Part shown: piece by piece, positions 48,701-60,700 of the stretch
Numbering within the stretch: position 1 is the first letter of the stretch
Layout: each line of letters begins with the position of its first letter
Assembly (NCBI RefSeq): GCF_000003815.2
Contig: NC_049992.1
Coordinates: forward strand, 7,402,493-7,466,492
Length of the DNA: 64,000 nucleotides
Origin: Branchiostoma floridae
Lineage: Eukaryota; Chordata; Leptocardii; Amphioxiformes; Branchiostomatidae
Direction: 5' to 3'
Notes under the pieces: generated by a model
Told to the model about the DNA's origin: nothing
The model's input: only the letters and a program-made list of their open reading frames with translations
The model's database searches: none
Position numbers and translations under genes: made by a program

Positions 48701-51700
48701 TTCCCGGCAGTTATGATAAAAAATCGATGATGTTATACCCTTGAAAATAACGCAGTGGTTTCGGTAACATTTTAGTTGCCAAAACACAAGCCAATTTTAG
48801 CGATATTTCTCGCGAGTTATCATCAAATATCGACAGTTGCTACAGTCTTGAAAATGACGCAGTCGTTTCGGCAAGTTTACTTCGCCAAAACACAAGCCGA
48901 TTTTAGCGGATTTCCCGCCAGATATCATCAAAAATCGAGGCCACTACACACTTGAAAATGACGCGGTCGTCTTCGGCAACATTTCGGTCGCGGGCGGACC
49001 GGATTCGGGGTGGTCGCGGTCACAGAAGACAAGTGGTCGCTTTGGCCACGTTGCTTAATGCTTGTGTCTATGGGGAGGAAAATCGGGACCGGCCAAAAGC
49101 GGTCGTAATAGGCCGATGGTCGTCTTACAGACGTGGTCGCTTATACAAGTTTCACTGTATACTAGTATACATCATATTCTTGACATCTAAGTTTTAGAAA
49201 GATAATAAAAATGTCTGTCATGGTACTTGTTTAAGAATTTGATAGCTTGCAACTAAGTTTTATTATTAGGTTATTACTAAAGTTTTTTTGGTGCACCCAA
49301 TTTTTCAGGCTGGGTGCACCAGTGCACCTAATCCCAAAAATGAATTTCGAGCCCCGAGCATGTTTGTCTGTCTGTGTGTTCACAGCTTAACTCGAGAAGA
49401 CTTTGATGGATCCTGATAGTATTTGGTAGAAGGGTAGGGGTCAGAAAAACAAAGGTCAAGTTCGATTATGGGCCCCCTAGCAGAAGTTACATTTTTAATT
49501 TCTTGTGTTCTGGACATGCTGTAGTTGTTTTTTTTTGTAGTAGATAGCCCTTGTTTCTACTAATCTGAACAGAGAACAGATACATTTTTCAGTTATGAAT
49601 ATTGATGTTCTGATTTTAGACCATAGCAATTCAATTTATTGCTTTTAAAGAGAAAAAATTGTGGAGTAGAAGATAAAGAAAGTTAAACATCCTTTTACTC
49701 ACTGCCCAGGCAACAGGCCCACCTCTAACGTGGTCGTGCTCTGTGTTCAGGCGGTGGGAGATAAATACTTTTGTTTGGTGCTACAGCCTCGAGTGACGTT
49801 ACCAGACTTCAGAGGCTCATGGTCCAATCATACATCATCATCATCATGTTTGCTAACCCTATGCAAAAAAAAAAAATGAAAACCACTTACTTTCTTAAAC
49901 TGGAACTGAAAGAAATTTTGTTGTCTTTCTGGCTTTTGATACCATTTAGTATATCATTTTTCATAACTTTGGTATGGAATCAAACGCACAAGGATCACAA
50001 ATCTGGTACTGCTTTACGATCAGTGACTGGTTAAGAGGGGTTCTTGGCTCTTGGTTCTTAGCTGAGTAGTGGATCCAAAGTCGTCCTCTGTTCTCAAGGT
50101 CAGAGATTGGTTCTCAAGGTCACGTTGGTGGAGGACACGTCTGGCATGTGATATCAAGTTTGTGTAGATTGTGAGAGGGGGCTTCATGTCAAAATGGGCA
50201 AGATGAAGAGTTTGAGCTTTTAGAAAGATTTAGGAGACTGTGATTGGTTATATTTAAATGTGATTCAATGAAGCCCACACATCTACGTGCAAGCATATCT
50301 AAACATATGCAGAGCAACAGACGATAAACTGGATAGGGACATATGATTCAGTTACATAAGAATAAGAAGTATTTTTTTTACCATCTTACTGATTCTTAGA
50401 TGCTAAGGATTGTTCTCATTTAATGAAAATGATTTTCTCTCTAAGAATATTTGCCTTAACCCAGACCAACACAGACTAAGAGGTGGCCCACCTCCAAGTA
50501 AGTATCCTGCATTTTCTTACTATCTCAAATGTATGTAGTTATGTGTACATCTTTAATAACAGTTTCAATATATTAAGTATAGAAGTCAACACACATTTTA
50601 TTAAATGCATTTAGGTTACCGAGCACACAAAATAGTAATAAAAGCCACAAGAGTGCAAAACACAAGGTTATTGTACAAAGAAGAGGAACAAAAATAGCAA
50701 AACCTCATTAGGTACCTATGACATGTCTGCATTTCCTTCCTGTCCTTTGAGGAAGTAAAACTAAATAAATTCAGGAAACAGTGAGTTGACTTCCTGTCTT
50801 AGAGAAATACCTTGAAATACATGTAGTAACAACTTCCTTTTATGTAGTAGACCAAGAACATTGCTCTCCAGTTGAAATAAGATATAAGAAATGCATTTTA
50901 AAGGGAAATGAGACTGTGCAGGAGTTAGCTAGCTGTACTTCCTGTAGCTCAAATAGATCCACTTCCTGTGTGTGCTTTTATTAAATACGATTTCCTGGGA
51001 TGGGGTTATGTCAGGACAGGTGTTGTAGCTGAAGAGAACGTGGGCGTCTCTCAAGCATATAGCTGTGGAAAACAGGCACAAAATTCTATTAGCATCTGCA
51101 AGCTGCTGTTGGTATTGTAGTGATTTCAGTTAAGCTTGAAATGTTACCATTGACAACGCTGTAGAAAAAGATAGCTTGATACCTTCAAGAAGGAAGTTCA
51201 CATCTGACTGGGGCACTGTTTCTCTGTATGTTCACACCTATAACACTAGATCCTTCTGATGAATTTGTTTGAATTTTGGCATGTGGGTAGTGGTTGAGAT
51301 GTTGAAAATACATGGCGATTTTGGGCACCGTAGCAGTATTGTTTATACGTTTTCTTCTGTTTTTCCCTCTCCAGGACCAGAAGACTATCACCAGCCCAGA
51401 GCAATCCCAGCATACACCCATCCTGGATCGGCAGCTCAGCAGCAGGTCTGTTTCTTACCTCCCAGAAGAATGGAGGTGTTGTTTTCACCTCATCAGTTCC
51501 GTTTGTCTGTATTTGTATGTGTTCCCGCTGCAATAACTGAAGAACAACTGTGGTGATATTAAGTTTGTAGATAGGTGTCGTGAACAGAAGGTCAAGTCGA
51601 GTTTGGGCCTCCTGGTGGGTAACCTTGGTACTGCAGCAGAACCAGTGTTATATAAATGCAGGACATGTTGTGGTCTTCATTTTTCAGTGGCAGATAGATC

Positions 51701-54700
51701 TTATTACTGTCACATTTTCAGTAGTATTTGTTATGTATGCATGTTTGTGTCTTAATGTTTAATTGTGTAACAGCTTTGATTGCCATGAGATTTGGTCTTG
51801 TCTTATGAAAGAAAGTATAAGATTTTTCGGCCCCCTGGCAGCTTTCCTTTCTACTACAACAGAACATTTAATTTTTTTCTGTCTCGTCTTCTGGACAAGC
51901 TTAGAATAAGGCAAGCTATTTTCTGAACAGTTAAAAGTAGTACAGAATTGAGAGAAAAGTGTAACACTTGCTATCTAATCCAATCTGTTCTAATGTTTTC
52001 TTCCAGAAAACTTAGAACTTGATTTGTTGAAGAATATAATTGACACGAAACTATTGAAAAGTAGTCAGCAGTCATGTCCCAAAACATTCCATCATAAAAT
52101 TAAAACTATTTTTGTTGACTTTTGTGGAAAGCAACTCTATGTTTGCAAAGTTCTTGACAGAAACTCTTGTGAAGCTGACAGCTTTCCTTTCTACTACAAC
52201 AGAACATTTAATTTTTTTCTGTCTCGTCTTCTGGACAAGCTTGGAATAAGGCAAGCTATTTTCTGAACAGTTAAAAGTACTACAAAATTGAGAGAAAAGT
52301 ATAGCACTTGCTATCTAATCCAATCTGTTCTAATGTGCAAATGAATGGCTTTCAAAATGAACCTTGTCACTCAAGTTTTACTTCAGAAAACCCAAGATAG
52401 TAACTAGTATCAATGTCAGCACAGCTGCTAATGATGAGGTGTGGTCACAGCATAGATAAAAAAAATGATCTTAAGAAAGTCGTGGTAGTTCCCAAGATAG
52501 CTTGGTACGAATATAATCTGCTAAATATATTACAGCTTGGAATGTCAGGTAGATGTTAATTTGAACAGTGTGTGATGGTCTTTGATCTTTGTGAAGAACT
52601 CAAGGTGTGCACGGCTGAATGGATGCTATCATTAGGTATTAGTGGATGGTAACTTGTCTGAAGGAATCAGGTCCAATTTGGTGGAAGGAATCCGGTCCAA
52701 TTAGAAAAGATGTTGCCCACAATGAGTAGAAAATGGGTCCAAATGTGGAAAGGTTCTATTTTTAAGCACACACGACACACTGTAGCTCACTATACTGTGT
52801 AGTGTGGATAATGTGATACATTATCCATCAAGTCCATCTCTCTCTCTCTCTGATTGCTGGGCTGGGATTTGAACAGGTGATGTTAGTTGAAGACAATCAA
52901 AGACATGTTCAAAATTTTTGCACCAGAAAGGGTTGTCATTGATCTTTGTCGTTTCTGGTATAACCTTGCAAGTAATGGTGAAACGCAATGGAAATTGCAG
53001 TTTAAAACATGTTGTCAAAACTTGATCAGTGGTCAAAAGTGAGGTTGCCCCATCAGAATTTCTGGTTGCCCCACTTCCAAGTTATTACCTTTTTCAAATC
53101 AGCTACTTATCCGTTATCTTTTCTTCCAGTTACATGTAAAAACTTGTGTTTTATCTTATGAAGAAATAGATAAAAAAAGCTGATGCATGTTGGTGAGGAA
53201 AAGCGGTGTTCCAAAACTTCAGGTTTAACATTAAGTTACGCCATTAAGTTACGCCATTAAGTTACGCCAAGCAAAATGTGGTTGTGTTTGCAGTTGTGCA
53301 AGTGGGTATTTCCAGCACTGTTGAGTGTTGAGCGATTTCTTTCTTTGTGTTTTTCCTTCTGTAGATACAGTGTATACAGAATGTAATGCTGTCTAAACCA
53401 GAACTTTGTCTGTCATTTTTCTGCAGGGCTTGCCAATCCAGCAGGGGAGGCACCCCCACACTGCCCCCTCCCCTCATGACATGAACAAAGGCCAAGTCAG
53501 CAGCCAGGGCCCCCCTCCCGTGGTGGGCACCCCCCCTACAGGCCCCTCCCCGGGTCCGCAAATGTCCCAACAGACTCAGATGTATGCTTCAGTATCCATG
53601 TCACAAGGCCACAGGTCGTCCCAGGTAAGGATAGGAACATTGGTTCAGGCATTTATGAACTATTAGGCATCGGTTATTATGTTCTACTTTGTTATATATG
53701 CATATATATTTATGTCATACCTGGGCCGCGATAACGTTCAACACAGGTGTTCTGGACTAGATGATAAAAAGCCGTATCACACTGGCTTCGAAGTTGTATC
53801 GCATAAAAAGTTTGAACGTAGTTCGCATTTGCCAAGTGCACCGCGGTCAAAAATTCGAATACCTGATTCGGACTTCGGAATTCATTGCTCCCGTTACAAT
53901 TTTGTTTCGAGGACTCCAAGTTTACTCAACTTATGGCGCATTTTGCATCGAAAGTTGTTTTCTCGGGTGGGTATGACATAAATAAAATGTAACGTGGTGT
54001 ATTCAGCATCACTTTCAGGAGCTAACCTAATAGTTTTCATTAGAAACAAAATCCATACATTGTAGCTAGTACTATGAAAAGGGGTTGTAAGAAAGGGTGG
54101 ACAGCTTTCAAGTAAGGTAAGTTGACAAAGTGTTAATACACAGTATAGGTGGGGATCTGCTTTCCTCTGACTATCTCGCATAATTGCATGAAAAATTGTA
54201 CTCTTCTTATAACATTACCTAATCATCGTAATGAATGATAAGATTTCAAATTCAAACAGATTGTGTATAATGTGTACCAATGCTTCCCTTGGGGATGGAA
54301 TATGACAAGTTGAAATTGCTATGCTGTGAATGTAACAGGTTGACTTTGCAGTTTTTCCCATTTTGTAAATTATAGAGCATATTAGAAAGAATATATTTTG
54401 CATTCATGTTTTCTTCTGGAAAACTTAGAACTTTATTTGTTGAAGAATATAATTGACATGAGACTATTGAAAAGTAGTTGGCAGTCATGTCCCAAAACAT
54501 CCTATCATAAAATTAAAACTACTTTTGTTGACTTTTGTGGAAAGCAACTCGATGTTTGACAGAAACTCTTGTGAAGCTGGCAAAACAGAGCAACAAGTCT
54601 GCGAGCTCCTATGGACATTATTAGATGAAATACTACACAATTTTTAGGAATGTTCGCAGGTAAATGAGTCCCGTGTAATGGTCTTGTGGATTCTCACCTA

Positions 54701-57700
54701 AAAATGTAGACTTGCTAGTGATTATGGAGTTCTGACAATCAACATATTTAGCAGAAAGTTGCAACACCTGACTTGTAGAAAGATAAGATGGGAAAGTCCT
54801 GCAAAGTCAAGCCTTCCGTGGGAGGATTGGTTGGTGTCCCACGTTGTGGGTGGTGTTGGGTGGTACGTCCTTGTGACTGTGTGTACTGTTTGTGTGCCCC
54901 TCTTATGCATGACAGCCGGGAATGGGCAGACACATGCAGGTAGCTCTCTTCATATATTTGCACACTCACTGGCTCACTCCTCACACTATTGCCTTATTTT
55001 ATACACACACAAAACAACTATAGTTAGACCCGGCTCGAAATACATGTCTGTTAGCTGCAATGCGCGGGACGAAAATTTAAAGATTGCATGTTACAATTAG
55101 ATACCAGGGCTTGAAATTCATTTTTGGGAATTTTTGGGTGCACCACATAAAATAGAGTAGAATATCAGAATAACCTAACTGCAAACCTACTAGTCTGTGT
55201 AACACAAACTCCGCTGTCCAGGGCTCTAACTCGGCGGATGTTTGGCGGGCTGCTATAAGCGAGATTTAATCAGGCTACAAACCTACTAAATTAGTAATTT
55301 GAACGGCGCTCTTTAGAAAACGGAAGTACTATGACAGTCATTTTATTATCTTTCTAACACATAGATATGGTGTTTACTTAGTATACTGACATCTTAACAT
55401 ACATAAGCCTCTGAAAATATTTGGGTGTACCCACTGAAAAAAATTGGGTGCACAGCTCCAATTTTGGGTGCACCTGGGTGCACAAAACCCCAGTATTTCG
55501 AGCCCTGGATATGTAGAATAAATTGTGCAACATGATTTTCATTCTTCGAAATGGTTCAGGCTGCAAAGTTGCAAGGAGTTACAAAGTCATATAGGATGAT
55601 GCCGTAAATCGTGGTAATTTTTTTTCAGTGTTTGTGTGCTATGGTATTGTTTAGACTGCCAGCGTAGAACACTGAAAATCTCCTTTCCACTTTTACTGCG
55701 ATATTAAATGTCTGTGAAAAATGATTATTTGGTATTTGGAAAAGTTGTTAATATTACAAGTGAATATTTTAGATAACTGACAAATATTGCAGTTAACAGA
55801 CAAAAAATTTTTTGAGCCCTGAAGACATGAACATGCATATAACATTGCATTTTTTGGCATCCATTTTAGAATGCTAGATAGTCCATCTTTTCAAGGAAAC
55901 ATGTACTTTCTAGGTAGTTTCTAGGTAGTTTGCCTTAGAACATACAGGCATTTGAATTACTACTACTAGTACTACATGCTGTATCTGATCAGATTGTAAC
56001 CAAAATCCCCTTGCTTTTAACCCACTGCACCACAAGGGAGGTCCGAGACAGGTAAACATGAAATTTACGCATCTTTTTACGCTCGTTTCACTACAACCTA
56101 CCACCTTACTCTAGCTCCCTTCCAATGAATCGCATCAGTTTTTCTCCTTTGTTCTAAGACTCCTTTAAGAATAATCAGAAAAATGTCTTTTCTAGAATCG
56201 TTGATCTATTATTATGTTTTGGCTCTGTTTTGAAATTGGAGAGTGTTGGAACCAAGGAAATCAATCGGTGTGTCCTTAATTGTCATCTGGACCATGATTG
56301 GTTCTGATGGAAGAATCATTACTCACACCCATGCAATGTAACTAATCACAATTCATCTTACATCAACAACTGTTACCCTTATATGCCAACTGTTTGATTT
56401 CCAGTATGTAATTTGAATTGATTCTTAAAAATTCTTTGCTCTTTTTTTCTCTCTTCTGATTCCAAAGCACCAAGGTCCGAGACAAGGCCACCAGGTAAGC
56501 TGCGTCTTGTTTAAAACAGTTTCTCTCTATTTTTACTCTGTCACAAGCCAGAAACAATCTTACAACAAATAAGATGCAGGAAGATGTATTTCTTAGAAAA
56601 GCTTTTAGTCAATGCCTCAGGAGTGGATCCTTCTCGTATTGTTGTTGTGTTGCAATTGTGTGTTGACATATTCATGTCAGAAACCTACTAGAAAAATGTT
56701 TATGACGGTTAGACATCCAGGTAAACAATATTCGAATACAATTCAATCTCCACAACTGAAAAAAAGCGGAGATGTACTTCTGGACATTCTGAGTGACATC
56801 CATCACTCTTCTTCAGCGTCACTAGAATGAAATGGCAAAAACAGTTGAATACAAGTACATCTTACTAGAAAATGTTCAACCCTGCAACCATTTTTTCTAG
56901 TAAGATTTACTTGTAAGTTGAATTGTTTCTGCCATTTCATCCTAGTGATGCTGAAGAAGAGTGATGGATGTCAGTCGAAACGCCCGGAAATATATCTCCA
57001 TTTTTATCCACTTATAGAGGTTGAATTGTATTTGAACACAGGACTGTGTATTACTTTTAGGCCTCATCATCTTTAACTGGGACCTGCTAGAAGCTAATGA
57101 GAGAAGGCCATGGCCTGGCTGTGGTACTGGTGCGGAACGATATGATGATGATGATGATTTGAACACTGAAAAGATTGTTTTTTTATGTCTGTGAAATGAA
57201 GGTCTTAACGTTCGTAAATTTTCCCCCTCCCCAGCCCTACTACAGAAGTTCGGGTCCCACAGCCAATGGCAGAGTGCCGTACCAAACGGGGCCGAGATAT
57301 AGCGCTCCCCAGACGGTCACGTCGGCGCCGCCCCCTCAGATGTTCCAGCACCCGAACCAGATGATTCCTGGCCATGTCCCGCAGCAAGCGTACCCACAAC
57401 CCACGCTGTTCATACCCCAACAGGTAAGGCACGGTTGTTTCTTGTAAGGCCATGTTGATTGGATACACTAGAAGCCTGTTAATTGCACAACGGATAACCG
57501 CACACTTCTGTTTATGGCACGGAAATCCCAAAATCCGAAACCAGTGCAGTCCAGCTGGATAACTTCGTATTATTGCACAATCTGGATAATTGCATGAAAT
57601 ACTCTGGCAAATGGGGTGTGCAATTAAACAGCTTCTACTGTATATGGATGACATCCTCTTGTAATCCCAAAACTGATGATGCAAACGTGGGCAGAAACAA

Positions 57701-60700
57701 AAGGTTGGCAAAGAAAGAAGTTGCAAACACAGAATATGGTATAGGTAACAATACAATTCTTCGTTTTTATTCTTTTACTTATCTTCTTGACTTTGGCATT
57801 GACTTTGGCTTTCTGATACAAGTCTGTTTGCCAATATTTTTACCAACGTGTGGCATATATTTGCTCATTTTGCTGCTGCTTTGCATGATTTACACTATGG
57901 TGAAAAACATTTCTTTTGGAAATGTGCGAATGTCATCCAGTCCATATAATGGAATCACCAAGGCCTGAAGTAGCGGTGGTTAGTTGAGTTCTCCATTGGG
58001 TGGCTTGGGAAACCCATGTCACTCAGATATGTCTGAAAGCGATCAAAAATTTTCATGAGAAAGTTTCATTATTTTTTTTCAAAGAATTGCAACAGGAGAT
58101 ACAAACTTCTGTATTAAAAGAAATTACATTTTTAGGAGTTTCCATGCAATTTTGATTGTCAGGATTTTGGAATTTTGTGTTTTGTCATCAAAAAGAGTAT
58201 TTTGATAGGGTGAGATATTTTTCCATCCATTTCAAATCTTTCCCTTTTTCAAAGGAGAACCTAAGACTGCATGTACAGGTATAATTGTGCATTGTTTGTA
58301 GCATGGCTGTGTTCTTTGTTACTTGTCTTTCTTACTTTGCTGCTCTAATGTCCATGTCTGTCACTGTGTGCTTCCTTAGACAATAACGGCTCATTTAAAC
58401 TTAGGACCAGATCACAAAATATTTCACTCGCTTTTAAGATTCAGATTCAGTTTTATTTCAGTTGGCCAGGCATGTGACATATTCAATATTCACATGAAAT
58501 GCACCAAGATTTACAACATTCAAAGAAGACTTAGCTAAAATATAAGTACACATATAGTTTTAAAAACTTGATGCATGCCGCTCATAATTTAGAGTGACGA
58601 CAGTAGGTGAAACGTAGCTTACTCCAGCTAACACACTACAAAACATTTGACTAGTTGGCTGAAATGGTGTACTAAAACTTGCAAGTCCTACACAAGTATT
58701 TTTCCTGGCAATGGTCCTCATACAGTCATAAGAGCCCTTCAGAAACCTGTACTTGAAAAATGTTGGGGCAAAAGAGCATGGTCTGGTTGCAAAATGGCAT
58801 CTAGAATGATGATTCAATTGGTGAATTCTGTATGACACGTTGTGTGTGAATACACTATTTCCAACTGACTAGAACAAGCCATTCCAGTTTTCATACACAC
58901 ACCTACCTCTAATATAATAATACAGTTTGAATCTTGACCGAACCTCCATAAAAAGTGCATGGTGAGTGAGACAGAACTAGAGTGTGAATTCTGCTTTGTT
59001 GCCACCTTTGCAGACTCTGTGAATCTTGAGTTAATGTCAACGTTAGTCCAACATGTTTGCAGAGCTAATTGCCTGACAGTGTGAGTGTTCCTACCTGTGT
59101 GTTGCTATGCTGTGTGCTCTGCTATGCTTTGCTCTCGCCTGTCCGCTGTACTAACTCCCAAACTCCGTACTCAGTACCCCCCTGTATTGCAGTATCGTCC
59201 GCAAGCCATCCCCCATTTCCAACCACCACAGCCGACCATCCAGAGCGCCACGGCGTACTTCCAGCCGGCGCCACAGGGCCCTGGACCGGGCGGCACCCAG
59301 GCCACCTACAGGACAGGCGGGGAACAGCTACAATGTAGGCACCAATACTGCTTATATGTGGTGTATTATTACCTCTAGTTTAGAAGGTTGTGTTTTTGTG
59401 TTTTTTCTAAGGACCGGGGAACAGCTACAATCAGGCTTTTAGCTAGGATTTTATTATAGGGAGTCCAAATTTATTGTTGAGTCGCGGTAAGTAACTGTTG
59501 TAGGGGGGTCCGGGGACATCCACCTTCCATGGTGCAGAGTTTTTGATGATTTTAAGTTTAAAAAGTGCATTCTAAGGTATCCTAAGAGGTAAAAGTACTG
59601 TTACAGAGGTCTCAGAAGAAGACTGTGACCACAGATGACCTGGTAGCATCCCTGGTCAATCAGAATTTCATGCCTGTCAGAGGATTTTTTTCCCAGTGTA
59701 AGGGGGTCCAGAGCGTCAAATTTCTTGTTATTCTAAGAAAAGTGCGTCCAGATGAAACGTTGACGCATGCCTGGCTAAAAGCCTGACTACAATGTAGGCA
59801 CCAATACTTAGTCTATTTATCTGCAGTGTGTTATCACCTCTAGTTTAGAAGGTTGTGTTTTGTGTTTGTTATAAGGATAACTTTTAAAACTTTTTATGCA
59901 ATATTGATAATCAGATACAATATTTAGGCAACAGTGCAGTATCTTGGTGGAACAGTATCTTTTGCAGTTTAAAGTTTTTGGTTGAGTCTGGAAGTTATTT
60001 GCTTCCTTTTTTTCTCTGCCATGTATTTGTTTTGTTCAGTTGTAAGTATGTCACGAGGTGACAGCGTGTTAAGTCACTGTTAACCCCTGGTGTGGGGAGT
60101 GTCACCCGAGTAATTGGGAGCAGATGTACAGGGGTTTGAGAAGGGACACGTATCAGGGTGGGGGATTCCAGGAGAGACACCGACAGGGTAGGACGTGTCC
60201 ACTTGATCTCTGAATAAAGTCATCATCTCCGCCACATCATGCCTCTGTCCTGATCCTTGACTTGACTCACTCCCTGCCACCGTGACATCTGGTAGTACGG
60301 CTGGGGTGAGTCAAGTTCAACGGACGGGACAGGGGCAGACGAGAGCCGTTCAGAGACGTAGGACAGAGTGCCGATCCGGAGTACCGAGCCCGCGGGGTTG
60401 ACCAGCAAGTCCAGCAAGGGGCAGGCGACAGGCGAGCGTCGGTGGCCGAGGCGAGCGAGAGGGAGCAGCAGAGGAGGCGTCGTCCGAGAGATGCAGGCCG
60501 ACTTCTACTCTGACAGAGAGCCGGCCCGGAGTGCCTGCGGCAGTAACGACCTGCGGTAGCGGCAAAGAGAGCGGCAGTGGCCGGGGCAAGGCTGGACAGC
60601 CACGCGGCGGGCGGGATGGTGACCGGAGAAAGAGCAGGCCCGGGCAGAGAGTCTATACAGAGAGAGACACAGGAGGAAGGTCGGTGGGCTCGCATAGTAT

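Larger units (their letters stand above)
36733..50464 (+). other. EIF4G3: Long EIF4G first intron
   Basis: About 13.7 kb, mostly AT-rich and without convincing coding exons apart from the candidate alternative first exon at 43201-43429. It contains a 100-bp tandem repeat (45674-45955) and a nested transposon (47464-49356). The rest (37-43 kb, 44-45.6 kb, 46-47.4 kb) shows no structure I can support. Confidence 0.55.

Noticed and set aside
57205-57756. A 183-codon minus-strand frame
   Set aside because: Antisense shadow of an EIF4G exon continuing into a MITE.
60267-60695. GC-rich frames (142, 79 and 65 codons) inside the LTR element
   Set aside because: Overlapping Arg/Ser/Pro-rich frames on both strands with no recognisable gag or pol motif fit high-GC noise.
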